A DNA stretch of 64,000 bases from Psychrobacter arcticus 273-4 (GCF_000012305.1 NC_007204.1:62001-126000); one strand, 5' to 3'. Shown: positions 19,008 to 28,322, numbered from the stretch's first letter. The notes: generated by a model from the sequence alone, not told the origin. Translations and numbers: made by a program.

Positions 19008-20150
19008 ATGTCTATCGCATCTACGCAAGCGGATAAAAAGTCTAGTAATCACCCTGACAAGATTAAAATTTCGGGTGTTATTTTAGTCGATAAGCCTCAA
19101 GGTATGACTTCACAGCAAGTGGTGTCAAAGGTAAAATATTTATTCAAATCGCCTAACCATGACAGCAAAAAAGCAGGTCATACCGGAACACTTGATCCGA
19201 TGGCAACGGGGTTGTTGCCTATCTGTTTGGGTGAAGCGACTAAGTTCAGTCACTATCAGCTTGATGCGGATAAATCTTATCAAGCGACTATTTTACTTGG
19301 TAGTCAAACTGATACCGGTGATGCTGATGGACAAGTCACTGCTGAGGCAACGATTTCAGCGTTTGATGATACAATGTTAGACAAAATTGCCCAGCAGTTT
19401 CTAGGTGCCCAGCAGCAAATTCCACCGATGTATTCTGCCTTAAAAAAAGATGGCAAAAAACTCTATGAATATGCTCGTGCTGGTATTGAAGTAGACCGCC
19501 CTCCAAGAGATATTATCCTCAAAGCCATTGAGTTGAAAGCAATCGATGAGCAGCAAATACAATTGACAGTCACCTGTTCAAAAGGCACTTATGTGCGTGT
19601 GTTGGCAGAAGATATTGCCAAAGCCATAGGTACACTTGGGCATTTGACGGCACTGAGCCGTTTACAAGTGGGTGATTTTAAAATCGATGAGACAATTACG
19701 CTTGCAAATTTAGAGGCGTTGGCATTAGAACAACGTCAGACATATCTATTGCCAGTAGATGCCTGCATCGATATTAATGCTGAGCTTACATTATCATCAG
19801 AGCAGTGTGAGCGTGTGCAAATGGGTCAACGTTTGAATGTTATCGATCAGTTGACTAATGATTTGCAAAGTTATATTACATCAGCTATCGAACAGCACTT
19901 ATCTACTAGCAATAAAAACGCTGCTGTTAATCAAAATGTTGAAGATGATAACGATGATAACGATGATAACGATGATAACGATGATAACGATGATAACGAT
20001 GATAACGATGATAACGATGATAACGCGCAGCAATTGCTACATGAGATACCGGTAGATATTCGTCTTATCGATGAGCATGGAACGTTTATCGGTCTAGGGG
20101 CAGTGAGCTTAAATGGTCGATTGCAACCTAAAAAATTGATTCAGTTATAA
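19008..20150 (+). CDS. truB: tRNA pseudouridine-55 synthase TruB with an (Asp-Asp-Asn)9 insertion
   Basis: 380 residues from the ATG at 19008, behind GAAGGG; an in-frame upstream start overlaps rbfA. Makes pseudouridine 55 in the T loop. The catalytic Asp lies in GTLDPMATGLLPICLG, followed by the KSYQATILLGSQTDTGDADG loop and, in the second half, CSKGTYVRVLAEDI. The C-terminal domain is unusual. Between residues ~265 and ~350 it holds an insertion with a pure run of nine DDN triplets, after which the frame resumes with IPVDIRLIDEHGTFIGLGAV. E. coli TruB is ~314 residues, so the extra length is mostly this insertion. Confidence 0.96.
   Translation: MSIASTQADKKSSNHPDKIKISGVILVDKPQGMTSQQVVSKVKYLFKSPNHDSKKAGHTGTLDPMATGLLPICLGEATKFSHYQLDADKSYQATILLGSQTDTGDADGQVTAEATISAFDDTMLDKIAQQFLGAQQQIPPMYSALKKDGKKLYEYARAGIEVDRPPRDIILKAIELKAIDEQQIQLTVTCSKGTYVRVLAEDIAKAIGTLGHLTALSRLQVGDFKIDETITLANLEALALEQRQTYLLPVDACIDINAELTLSSEQCERVQMGQRLNVIDQLTNDLQSYITSAIEQHLSTSNKNAAVNQNVEDDNDDNDDNDDNDDNDDNDDNDDNDDNAQQLLHEIPVDIRLIDEHGTFIGLGAVSLNGRLQPKKLIQL
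19944..20024 (+). repeat. In-frame minisatellite, nine perfect copies of GATGATAAC
   Basis: Nine uninterrupted 9-bp units (81 bp) inside truB encoding nine Asp-Asp-Asn triplets. The copies show no drift, which points to recent expansion. As the unit is a multiple of three, copy-number change keeps the frame. Confidence 0.98.
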
Positions 20151-20240
20151 TTTGAGTAGGTGGATTTAGGCATTTTTATAACTCAACAGCTGTAAAACTT
20201 ACTAAGAATTCACACAAATCACATATCGTCACATTTTATT

Positions 20241-20274
20241 GCAGGTTTCACCTATAGTGAAACCTGCTTTTTTT
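20241..20274 (+). terminator. Terminator after truB
   Basis: Perfect 11-bp stem GCAGGTTTCAC/GTGAAACCTGC with a CTATA loop and seven T residues. Confidence 0.92.
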
Positions 20275-20340
20275 GTATCTTGATTAAGTCAGCTAGGGAA
20301 AGCATGACACGGATGAAAAGCATAATAAGAAAGTTAAATA

Positions 20341-20478
20341 TATAGTCGGTGAAAAGTAATATCGATACAACACGTACTACTGGTGCAAATTTTTCTTGCT
20401 TGCTGTGCCTACGCAGACAGAGGCTGCAAAAAATTTACACCAGCAATACGGTAGCGACTTTAAAGTATTTCAACTATA
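20341..20478 (+). repeat. MITE-like 138-bp palindromic repeat, copy C
   Basis: Clean copy, TATAGTCGGTGAAAAGTAAT to AAGTATTTCAACTATA, close to the consensus. It lies between the truB terminator and the 61-codon ORF whose ATG is 13 bp beyond its end; the ORF's AGGA ribosome site begins just outside the repeat. Confidence 0.93.
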
Positions 20479-20491
20479 AATAGGAATTAAT

Positions 20492-20677
20492 ATGAGCAAT
20501 TCAGTAAAAGATATGGATGAGCAAGAACAAGAGATTAATCAACTTGTAGAAGATATCAATCCTAGTGCTGACAATTCTCCTGACAGTGTAGCAGAAGCTA
20601 CCACTGCGCCGTTAGCTGAAGATGAGCTGGGCGGTACGGCTAGTGAAGATGATGTCCAAAAACATAATAAGTTTTAG
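20492..20677 (+). CDS. Small acidic protein of unknown function
   Basis: 61 residues, very acidic (Asp/Glu-rich) and with no hydrophobic segment. It begins MSNSVKDMDEQEQEINQLVE and ends in VQKHNKF. I do not recognise it. An AGGA site 7 bases before the ATG and a terminator 90 bp after the stop (20767-20802) make a coherent small transcription unit. The upstream boundary is repeat copy C. It sits between truB and rpsO, which are usually adjacent, so it is an insertion in a conserved gene order. It could be an intrinsically disordered protein. Confidence 0.6.
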   Translation: MSNSVKDMDEQEQEINQLVEDINPSADNSPDSVAEATTAPLAEDELGGTASEDDVQKHNKF

Positions 20678-20766
20678 AATATAAGGTTAGCTGCTATAGT
20701 TTCATGTTTATTTGTTGATAGGTAATAACTATTTACTCATCAATAACCATGTATTCATAAAGTCAT

Positions 20767-20802
20767 AACAAAAAACTGCTGTTAGCTCAGCAGTTTTTTG
20801 TT
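20767..20802 (+). terminator. Terminator between the small acidic ORF and rpsO
   Basis: AACAAAAAACTGCT pairs perfectly with AGCAGTTTTTTGTT (14 bp) around an 8-nt loop. The T-run is part of the stem, so it could act in both directions. Confidence 0.85.
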
Positions 20803-21014
20803 ATAATTGGCGTCATATTTAAATACGGTTTAGATTATTCTAAACGGTTTTAAATAACAGTTATGACTCATTGAGCTTGTCGTACACTAGGTCAACTCTA
20901 GTAATGCAGGGTTGTCCTGAATGACGTACAGGCTATTTTATTGACTATTCTATTGCTCCTTGATGCTTAAATTTTAAGACCATCAAGGCGCTCTTAGCAT
21001 TGCCGGAGATATTT

Positions 21015-21281
21015 ATGCTAACTAATGCCGATCGCGAACAAATCATCGCTCAATACCAACGTGGCGAAAGTGACACAGGTTCACCAGAAGTTCAAGTAGC
21101 CTTGTTAAGTGCTCGCATCAACGATCTACAAAACCATTTTAAAGCACATAAAGCGGATCATCACAGCCGCCGTGGTCTTATCCGTATGGTTAACACCCGT
21201 CGCAAACTGCTTGATTACCTAAAAAGTAAAGATCTTGGTCGCTATACCACCCTTATTAGCCAGTTAGGTCTACGTCGTTAA
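21015..21281 (+). CDS. rpsO: 30S ribosomal protein S15
   Basis: 88 residues, the family length. Contains [20 protein letters not shown], the RNA-binding [22 protein letters not shown] and the terminal ISQLGLRR. Binds helices 20-22 of 16S rRNA as a primary binder. I choose the ATG at 21015, behind GGAG at 6-7 bases, over a TTG at 21000. A terminator at 21404-21436 separates it from pnp, as in E. coli where rpsO and pnp are partly uncoupled. Confidence 0.97.
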   Translation: MLTNADREQIIAQYQRGESDTGSPEVQVALLSARINDLQNHFKAHKADHHSRRGLIRMVNTRRKLLDYLKSKDLGRYTTLISQLGLRR

Positions 21282-21403
21282 TTTGGCGACAGTAGTACGA
21301 ATGGTTGCTAAAACGAAATATGCCTTAATCAGGCAGTATTTTAGATTTTTTGCGGAGCCATTTGGAACTTGCTTGTTGATATCGATAAAATAGATTTTTC
21401 TAA

Positions 21404-21436
21404 AAACGGTGTGGAATAGTTTCACGCCGTTTTTTT
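21404..21436 (+). terminator. Terminator after rpsO
   Basis: AAACGGTGTG pairs with CACGCCGTTT (one G:T wobble) around a 9-nt loop, with a run of seven T residues. Confidence 0.85.
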
Positions 21437-21906
21437 ATGCTTATCGGTATGGTGTGAGCTAAAGTACATAAATATAAGCTCATAATTGACTGATTAGTAA
21501 GTATTATTAAGAAACAGACAGTGCGGCATTTGATTGGTCAATGACCATAAATCACTGTAAAATAATGCCTTAGTAATTTTTTTGCATTGTTTATGATAGA
21601 TATATAAATAGATAAACATGCATAACTACAGTATTTAAAAGGCTCCATAGATGGAGCAGTTTTGATGCTATAAAAATTTAAATGATAGTTATAGCAAACC
21701 GAATTTTAGCATCAACCAATATGCAGGGCTAAGCGAGCTAGATAAGCCAGTTGCATAAGATAAATATTTGATAATAATAGTTTCGATAGACAAGATTTAT
21801 AAGTGTAAAGACAGTCTGTTAGAAGCTATATACCAAGAATTTTAATGACAGATATCAGTATTTTTTGTGCTGATATTATTTCGTCAGTCAATATTAGGAA
21901 AATTAT
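21437..21906. other. Long leader region upstream of pnp
   Basis: About 470 bp with no gene. It contains a compact hairpin at 21642-21657 (GCTCCA-taga-TGGAGC). In E. coli the pnp leader forms a stem that RNase III cuts for autoregulation; whether this region does so is only inference. It is otherwise AT-rich without clear signals. Confidence 0.45.
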
Positions 21907-24009
21907 ATGACAATGTTTAATACCATTAAGCGTGAATTTCAATACGGCAACCAGCAAGTTGTCATCGAAACAGGGCGTATTGCTCGCCAAGCAAACTCTA
22001 TTTTAGTACACATGGGCGGCGTTACTGTGTTGGTAGCAGCGGTTGTAAAGTCTGATGCCAAAGAAGGTCAAAACTTCTTTCCATTGACTGTCAACTACCA
22101 AGAAAAAATGTACGCTGCAGGTAAAATTCCAGGTGCTTATGGCAAGCGTGAAGGTCGTGCAAGCGAGTCTGAAACCTTAACGTCGCGTCTGATTGACCGC
22201 CCAATCCGTCCGCTATTCCCTGAAGGCTATGTAAACGAGATTCAAATCACAGCGACGGTTGTATCATCTGATAAAACTCAATCAGCAGATATCGCAGCAT
22301 TAATCGGTGCTTCAGCGGCGCTAGCTATCTCTGATGCCCCATTCAATGGTCCTGTTGCTGCCGCCCGTGTTGGTTTTATCAATGGTGAGTACGTACTGAA
22401 CCCTACTCTTGAAGAGCTTAAAGAAAGTGATCTTGATTTGGTCGTGGCTGGTACAAAGTCTGCCGTATTGATGGTTGAATCTGAAGCTGCAGAGTTATCA
22501 GAAGATCAAATGCTAGGCGCAGTATTATACGGTCATCAGCAGCAGCAAATCGTTATCGATAACATTGCCTCAATGGCAGCAGAAATTGGTACTGCTAAGC
22601 AGCAATATACCGCTCCTGTACGTGATCAAGCGTTAGAGACTGGTATGAAAGAGCAGTTTGGTGCGCAAGTATCTGATGCTTATACGATTACTGATAAGCA
22701 AGCTCGCTACAGCAAGCTTAACGAAATTAAAGACGCCGCTATTGTAGCCCTTGCTGGCGATGCTGAATCAGAAAGCTATAGTGATACAGTATCTGAGTTA
22801 AAAGAGATTTATAACGATCTAAAATATCGTACCGTTCGTGACAATATTTTGTCTGGTAAGCCACGTATTGATGGTCGTGATTTAGAGACCGTTCGTGCTC
22901 TTGATGTACAGGTTGGTGTACTACCATTTACTCATGGTTCAGCACTGTTTACACGTGGTGAAACCCAAGCCTTGGTAACGACTACCCTTGGTAATACTCG
23001 TGACGTCAATATGATTGACTCGCTAGCGGGTACGATTCGTGACCATTTCATGTTGCATTACAACTTTCCGCATTTCTCAGTAGGCGAAACGGGTCGTGAA
23101 GGTATTCCTAAACGTCGCGAAATTGGTCATGGTCGTCTAGCACGCCGTGGTGTACAAGCGATGCTGCCTGATAGCGACCGCTTCCCGTATGTCATCCGTG
23201 TGGTATCTGAGATCACTGAATCAAACGGTTCATCATCAATGGCTTCTGTTTGCGGCGCGAGCTTGGCATTGATGGACGCTGGTGTACCAATTAAAGCACC
23301 AGTTGCTGGTATCGCCATGGGTCTGGTCAAAGAAGGCGAGCGTTTCGCGGTATTGTCTGACATCTTAGGTGATGAAGATCATCTTGGCGATATGGATTTT
23401 AAAGTTGCTGGTTCTAAAGATGGTATTACTGCCCTGCAGATGGATATTAAAATTGAAGGTATTACACCAGATATCATGGAGCAAGCGTTAAAACAAGCCC
23501 ATGCTGGTCGTATTCATATCCTAGACGCGATGAACAAAGTATTGCCTGAGAGCCGTACTGAAATCAATGCTCATGCGCCTAATTATGCAGTAATTGAGAT
23601 CAATCCAGACAAAATCCGTGACGTTATCGGTAAAGGTGGCGCGACGATTCGTCAGCTAACTGAAGAAACTGGTGCGGTTATTGATATCGATGATGCGGGT
23701 ACTATTCGTATCTTTGGTGAAAACAAAGCGGCAACTAAAGCAGCGATTGCTAAAATCGAAGCAATCACGGCAGAAGTTGAAGTGGGTAAAACCTATGAAG
23801 GTACGGTCGCTCGTATCGTCGACTTCGGTGCTTTTGTTAACGTATTACCAAATACTGATGGCCTCGTCCATATCTCACAAATCGCTGATGAGCGCGTAGA
23901 AAACGTTTCTGACTATCTAAAAGAAGGTCAAATCGTGAAAGTACTGGTACAAGACGTTGATAATCGTGGTCGTATCAAGTTGACTATGAAAGGTATTGAG
24001 CAAAGCTAA
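21907..24009 (+). CDS. pnp: Polyribonucleotide nucleotidyltransferase (PNPase)
   Basis: 700 residues. Two RNase PH-like domains flank an all-helical linker. The first begins [20 protein letters not shown]; the second includes [20 protein letters not shown] domain near residue 560: [21 protein letters not shown]1 domain at the end: [19 protein letters not shown] and [14 protein letters not shown]. PNPase degrades RNA 3'-5' with phosphate, works in the degradosome and is needed for growth in the cold in several bacteria. AGGA precedes the ATG. A second ATG two codons later is also possible. Confidence 0.98.
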   Translation: MTMFNTIKREFQYGNQQVVIETGRIARQANSILVHMGGVTVLVAAVVKSDAKEGQNFFPLTVNYQEKMYAAGKIPGAYGKREGRASESETLTSRLIDRPIRPLFPEGYVNEIQITATVVSSDKTQSADIAALIGASAALAISDAPFNGPVAAARVGFINGEYVLNPTLEELKESDLDLVVAGTKSAVLMVESEAAELSEDQMLGAVLYGHQQQQIVIDNIASMAAEIGTAKQQYTAPVRDQALETGMKEQFGAQVSDAYTITDKQARYSKLNEIKDAAIVALAGDAESESYSDTVSELKEIYNDLKYRTVRDNILSGKPRIDGRDLETVRALDVQVGVLPFTHGSALFTRGETQALVTTTLGNTRDVNMIDSLAGTIRDHFMLHYNFPHFSVGETGREGIPKRREIGHGRLARRGVQAMLPDSDRFPYVIRVVSEITESNGSSSMASVCGASLALMDAGVPIKAPVAGIAMGLVKEGERFAVLSDILGDEDHLGDMDFKVAGSKDGITALQMDIKIEGITPDIMEQALKQAHAGRIHILDAMNKVLPESRTEINAHAPNYAVIEINPDKIRDVIGKGGATIRQLTEETGAVIDIDDAGTIRIFGENKAATKAAIAKIEAITAEVEVGKTYEGTVARIVDFGAFVNVLPNTDGLVHISQIADERVENVSDYLKEGQIVKVLVQDVDNRGRIKLTMKGIEQS

Positions 24010-24038
24010 TGCTTGATATTTGATAGCGTTAACATTTA

Positions 24039-24093
24039 GAAAACCGCTTTGGGTGGCTTATTATCATTATAAGTGCCTAAGGCGGTTTTTTTA
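24039..24093 (+). terminator. Terminator after pnp
   Basis: AAACCGC pairs with GCGGTTT and the longer arms (GGGTGGCTTA / TAAGTGCCTA) can pair inside, giving a long imperfect stem followed by seven T residues. Confidence 0.75.
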
Positions 24094-24111
24094 TGGGCGT
24101 AAAGAATAACT

Positions 24112-24134
24112 GACTTTAAAGTATTTCAACTATA
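24112..24134 (+). repeat. Solo 23-bp end fragment of the MITE-like repeat
   Basis: GACTTTAAAGTATTTCAACTATA is identical to the right end of the 138-bp repeat, with no other repeat sequence attached. It is an exact inverted copy of the start of repeat copy D (24268-24290), with 133 bp between them. Confidence 0.85.
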
Positions 24135-24267
24135 CCATCACGGCAAGCACGATAGTAACGTTGGTAATTATCAGGATATAGGGTTTTCGCTCGAGTAAGA
24201 ATAGGATCTAAAAGGAGAGCAGCGCTATTAACAGGCACTATTAGCAGCTGAGCACTGCTATTTAGAA

Positions 24268-24405
24268 TATAGTTGAAATACTTTAAAGTCGCTACCGTAT
24301 TGCTGGTGTAAATTTTTTGCAGCCTCTGTCTGCGTAGGCACAGCAAGCAAGAAAAATTTGCACCAGCAGTACCTGTTGTATCGATATTACTTTTCACCGA
24401 CTATA
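24268..24405 (-). repeat. MITE-like 138-bp palindromic repeat, copy D
   Basis: Full copy in minus orientation, TATAGTTGAAATACTTTAAA to TTTTCACCGACTATA. It abuts a hairpin (24405-24445) just past the 3' end of the minus-strand gene at 24461. Confidence 0.93.
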
Positions 24406-24445
24406 GAGGTATGAGTGAATGGCAAAGATGCCATCATCAACCTCT
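24405..24445 (-). other. Stem-loop without T-run, next to repeat copy D
   Basis: Read on the minus strand: AGAGGT, then ATGGCA-tctt-TGCCAT, then ACCTCT, a two-step hairpin 15 bp after the stop of the 24461 gene. The place where a terminator T-run would be is occupied by the start of repeat copy D. Confidence 0.6.
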
Positions 24446-24460
24446 TTATAAAAGCATACG

Positions 24461-25066
24461 TTAGTTAGCGTTGGTTTTAGCCGCAGTATCAGCCTCTAAT
24501 TGGGCAATTTGTTGCTCAAGTAGTGCGATTTCTTGAGCCTTAAGTTCAGTCAACTGTTTGGTCATGGCAATCTGTTCAGCAGCGAGCTTTTCTTGTCCGG
24601 CTAAGCGCTTACGTTCATCTTCTAAGCGATCAATTTCTTCTTTGGCTAAGCTGTTCGTTTTTGGCAATGGCGCTTTTAAGATAGCTTTAGGGTCAGGGAT
24701 GTTAGCACTTGTCGTAGTTAGGTCAGCTTTATTCTGAGCTAACGTAGTATCATTGGTTTCCAAGTAGCTATTGTCTAAAGCACTATTTTCTAAGCTACCA
24801 GTTTCTAGGCTACCAGTGTCTAAGTCACTTGCGGCACTATCTAATAGTAAGGCATCGGTTTGGCTAGCTGGTGTTTCTTCGGTAGTCGTAGGTAATTGTT
24901 CGGCATCAGTGGTATTGGTTTGGGGCACCGTGCCTTTCCAAACCAAATAGCCGATCAATAGCACAATCAATAGAATACCAAACCACCATTTTTGACGTGG
25001 CTTAGCAGAATGGGTAGATTGTTTCGAAACTTTATTAAATAAAAGACGCATTTTCTTGCTTTTCAT
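24461..25066 (-). CDS. Single-pass membrane protein with C-terminal coiled coil, unknown function
   Basis: 201 residues that I do not recognise as a named family. A basic N-terminus precedes one membrane helix near residues 27-44 (WWFGILLIVLLIGYLVWK). A Thr/Ser/Asp-rich linker follows, including a short repeat of S-L-E-T-G type (residues ~80-100). Then comes a Glu/Leu/Gln/Ala-rich coiled coil from ~135 to ~195 (KLAAEQIAMTKQLTELKAQE). The topology suggests an N-in anchor with a long soluble tail. It follows yheV on the same strand after about 150 bp. Confidence 0.65.
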   Translation of the reverse strand: MKSKKMRLLFNKVSKQSTHSAKPRQKWWFGILLIVLLIGYLVWKGTVPQTNTTDAEQLPTTTEETPASQTDALLLDSAASDLDTGSLETGSLENSALDNSYLETNDTTLAQNKADLTTTSANIPDPKAILKAPLPKTNSLAKEEIDRLEDERKRLAGQEKLAAEQIAMTKQLTELKAQEIALLEQQIAQLEADTAAKTNAN

Positions 25067-25217
25067 ATCACAGTCAATTTAGGTTAACAATATCAGTTGC
25101 CATACTATAGCAAACTCAAAATAAAATGCCTATCTATTGCTAGATAGGTGAGTGCATACCGTACTATTTACAGTAACTATGAGGTATGACTGTTTGATGG
25201 TCAAAATTTAAGTGGTT

Positions 25218-25472
25218 TTATTTAAATTTGACCGTGCCACTGGTTCCGGTGATCATAGCATCACGAGTGAGTTGGTCTTCAAGATGGTTCTTTGCACTGA
25301 TAGCATCAGGATCAGGACGATGTTCGGTATGTCCGCACAGCGTACATTCAATATATTCATCAGGTGCAGGGGTGACGATATTTATTTGTACTACCGAATC
25401 CATGATCTGACATTTCGGACAGCGAACGCCTGCTAAAAACTGCCGCTTTGGGCGCGTTGATTGATAGCGCAT
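25218..25472 (-). CDS. yheV: YheV-family putative zinc-ribbon protein
   Basis: 84 residues. The N-terminal RPKRQFLAGVRCPKCQIMD and central YIECTLCGHTEHRPDP give two CxxC knuckles (CPKC and CTLC) of a zinc ribbon, the layout of E. coli YheV. Function unknown. The ATG at 25472 directly follows the prlC stop codon (TAAATG on the coding strand), so it is translationally linked to prlC. The C-terminal ~20 residues are longer than in E. coli. Confidence 0.85.
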   Translation of the reverse strand: MRYQSTRPKRQFLAGVRCPKCQIMDSVVQINIVTPAPDEYIECTLCGHTEHRPDPDAISAKNHLEDQLTRDAMITGTSGTVKFK

Positions 25473-27698
25473 TTATATCACCTTACGAGTTGTTTGGGCA
25501 TTGGCAGCCGTACTGTTTTTAGTCTGGTTGTTAGTATCAGCAAAACCGCTATGACGTAACAGAGCCTCAATACTGGCACTGCGACCACGGAAGTTCTCAA
25601 AATTCACCTTAGCTGGAAAACTACCACCAACGGACAAGATGGTCTCACGGAAGGCTTTACCTGTGATAGGGTTAAAAACACCTTCTTCTTCAAACTTACT
25701 AAAGGCATCGGCAGATAACAGCTCTGCCCATTTATATGAGTAATAACCAGCGGCATAACCACCGGCAAAGATGTGACTAAAGCCATTGGCAAAGCGGTTG
25801 TAATCAGGCGTCTGCACAATGGCAATATCATCACGTACGCTGTTAAGGGTAGTCAAGATACCTTTATAATCAAGCACTGGTGTCTGCGCATGAATCAACA
25901 AGTCAAACAAGGCAAATTCGATTTGACGGAGCGTTTGTAGTCCACTTTGGAAGTTTTTGACTGCCAATAGCGCATCAAGCTTATCTTTAGGCAAGGGCGC
26001 GCTCGTTTCGACATGACTGCTAATAAGAGCAATACCTTCCGCATCCCATGCCCAGTTTTCCATAAACTGGCTTGGCAGCTCGACGGCGTCCCATTCTACG
26101 CCATTGACGCCAGCAACATCACCAATGGTTACTTGAGTCAACAGATGATGTAAACCGTGACCGAACTCATGGAATAAGGTGACAACTTCATCATGAGTCA
26201 ATAAGCTTGGCTTACCATCGAGTGCTGGGGTAAAGTTGCCCACCATAAAGCACACTGGTAGCTGCTGATGATCTTGCTTATTATAACTATAACGCGACTG
26301 AAAGCCACTCATCCAAGCACCGCCGCGTTTACCACTACGGGCAAATAAATCAAAGTAGAAACCACCAAGCAAATTGTCATCAGCATCGAATAATTGATAA
26401 AAACGGACATCATCGTGCCAACGTGATGCTAATGATTTGTCTGTACTATTATTTGCGCTGTCATTACTTTGCTCTTGTACTTTGATACCGTATAAACGCT
26501 CAACGATAGCGAATAACCCGCTAATCACTCTTGGTAATGGGAAGTACGAGCGAATTTCTTCTTGTGATAAGCTAAACTCACTTTGTTTTACCTTTTCGGC
26601 GATATAAGCACTGTCCCACGGCTGTAAATCTTTAATACCGTAATCTTGCGCGTACTTTTGCAATTGTGCCAAATCTTGCTCAGCAGTTGGCGTTGCTTGC
26701 ACAGCTAAATCACGCAAAAAGGTTTCCACTTCCGCCACGCTATCTGCCATTTTGGTGGATAGCGATACTTCTGCATAGTTATTAAAACCCAGTAATTTGG
26801 CTTTTTGCTCACGTAACTGCAAAATCTGACTCATGATATCGGCGTTATTGAGCGATTCTCCTTTGGCATTGGTATGCTCATCAAACTCAGAGGCGCGGGT
26901 GACATAGGCGCGATATAACGTCTCGCGTAGATGGCGATCATCGGCATGGGTCATGATGGCAAGATATACAGGCATATTTAAGCTTGCCACATAATACGGG
27001 CTTGGCAATGCATCAACCTCTGTTTGCGTGAGCGAACCATTTGCAAGCTGGTTTGTTTTGTACTGCTCACCTGCATCAGCTACTAATGCCAAGCCACTGT
27101 CGGTCAAGCCTGTCAACTGCTCTTGTTTAAGCGGTAAAACATAAGCTTGAGTAGCATCTAAGACATGGTCTGAAAAAGTGGCTGACAACGTAGACAGCTG
27201 GCTTTGAATGGTAGCAAATTTGTCTTGTTCTGTTTTAGGTAGTGCGACCCCTGATAACTCAAAGCTGCGTAGCGCAAGCTCAATAGCTCGTGCTCTAGCA
27301 GGCTCAAGCGTTGCAAAGAATGCTTTATCATTGATAATCGCTTGATAACGGCTAAATAGCGGCTGATGCTGCCCAACTCGCGTACCATAGGCAGACAGCT
27401 TTGGTAGCAGCTCATGATGGACATGACGAATCTCATCGTTACTCATCACGCTATTAAGATGCGACAAAATTCCCCAGCTGCGATCCAGTGCTAGGTTGAT
27501 ATGGTCAAAGTCTTTTATATCGGTTAGCGCTTGCTCAGCGTCTATCGGGGTAGACGCTTCCTTGGTCTCTGTCATCACCGTTAATTCATCTAAAAATGCA
27601 TTAGCCGCGTCAATGGCGCTAATAACTTGCTGTTGTAAGGTACTTGGCGCAGGATCTGCAAAATCGACAAGATGTAACTCTGAAGAAATAGAAGTCAT
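25473..27698 (-). CDS. prlC: Oligopeptidase A (M3 metallopeptidase)
   Basis: Cytosolic thimet-type zinc peptidase that degrades oligopeptides, including cleaved signal peptides. 741 residues; E. coli PrlC is 680, and the extra length includes loops such as the Asn/Ser-rich stretch near residue 420. The zinc site HEFGHGLHHLL is intact, followed by the distal ENWAWDAEG element carrying the third ligand Glu. C-terminal features are FSHIFAGGYAAGYYSYKWAE and LRHSGF. The ribosome site at the ATG is weak. yheV begins directly after its stop. Confidence 0.95.
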   Translation of the reverse strand: MTSISSELHLVDFADPAPSTLQQQVISAIDAANAFLDELTVMTETKEASTPIDAEQALTDIKDFDHINLALDRSWGILSHLNSVMSNDEIRHVHHELLPKLSAYGTRVGQHQPLFSRYQAIINDKAFFATLEPARARAIELALRSFELSGVALPKTEQDKFATIQSQLSTLSATFSDHVLDATQAYVLPLKQEQLTGLTDSGLALVADAGEQYKTNQLANGSLTQTEVDALPSPYYVASLNMPVYLAIMTHADDRHLRETLYRAYVTRASEFDEHTNAKGESLNNADIMSQILQLREQKAKLLGFNNYAEVSLSTKMADSVAEVETFLRDLAVQATPTAEQDLAQLQKYAQDYGIKDLQPWDSAYIAEKVKQSEFSLSQEEIRSYFPLPRVISGLFAIVERLYGIKVQEQSNDSANNSTDKSLASRWHDDVRFYQLFDADDNLLGGFYFDLFARSGKRGGAWMSGFQSRYSYNKQDHQQLPVCFMVGNFTPALDGKPSLLTHDEVVTLFHEFGHGLHHLLTQVTIGDVAGVNGVEWDAVELPSQFMENWAWDAEGIALISSHVETSAPLPKDKLDALLAVKNFQSGLQTLRQIEFALFDLLIHAQTPVLDYKGILTTLNSVRDDIAIVQTPDYNRFANGFSHIFAGGYAAGYYSYKWAELLSADAFSKFEEEGVFNPITGKAFRETILSVGGSFPAKVNFENFRGRSASIEALLRHSGFADTNNQTKNSTAANAQTTRKVI

Positions 27699-27881
27699 AA
27701 AGGGGTTCGCTATAAATAATGAGTGTTATGAGTAAACTGCTTTAATTTGGCGTAATTATTTAAACCGTCGAATAGCGTTATTGCTCGCATTCTTAATAAA
27801 TTTGATCAGTATAAAAATGTGTCAAAATCAAGTACCTCGATGTGAGGATAATAGTTATGGTGTATTCGATAATCACTATTG

Positions 27882-28019
27882 TATAGTTGAAATACTTTAC
27901 TGTCGCTACCGTATTACTGGTGTAAATTTTTTGCAGCCTCTGTCTGCGTAGGCACAGCAAGCAAGAAAAATTTGCACCAGTAGTACGTGTTGTATCGATA
28001 TTACTTTTCACCGACTATA
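27882..28019 (-). repeat. MITE-like 138-bp palindromic repeat, copy E
   Basis: Full copy in minus orientation with private changes (ACTTTACTGTCGC for ACTTTAAAGTCGC, and TATTACTGG for TATTGCTGG). It lies between prlC (minus) and the Balon-like gene (plus), about 300 bp upstream of the latter. Confidence 0.93.
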
Positions 28020-28322
28020 GTATGTAAATGATGGGTCTTTATTGGTGAAAATACAAGCTGAGAACTTAAGCTTTATCGCACTGTTAACCAACTTACATTT
28101 ATTAAGGTTGTTGTGGCAGACTTTGATACCATTTACAAAGCGTCATCATTTGCTTGCAAATTAACCCTATAGATTATGAGGTCAAGTTGATAGGGTTATA
28201 GAATAACTGATGTTATTACGAGTATGCCGTCGCCATATAGCAAAAATATAGAATAACTAACAGGCAAGGCATACCAAAAGTAGTACTGGAAATTCATGGT
28301 CATAAAACAAGGAGCAGTATTT
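28020..28322. other. Upstream region of the Balon-like gene
   Basis: About 300 bp with no gene. It holds an inverted repeat GTATGCC (28222-28228) / GGCATAC (28268-28274) and a near-duplicated TATAGAATAACT motif, both in the last 130 bp before the start codon. They may form a structured 5' leader; I cannot assign a promoter. Confidence 0.45.

Noticed and set aside
19944-20024. CRISPR array
   Set aside because: The units are 9 bp, contiguous, without spacers and in frame within truB.
24116-24397. Minus-strand ORF of 93 codons in the 24.1-24.4 kb region (and similar ones at 10910-11251, 27793-28011 and 56091-56282)
   Set aside because: Each is the same 43-codon frame inside the 138-bp repeat with a different tail, starting at GTG. 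This is a by-product of repeat copies, not independent genes.
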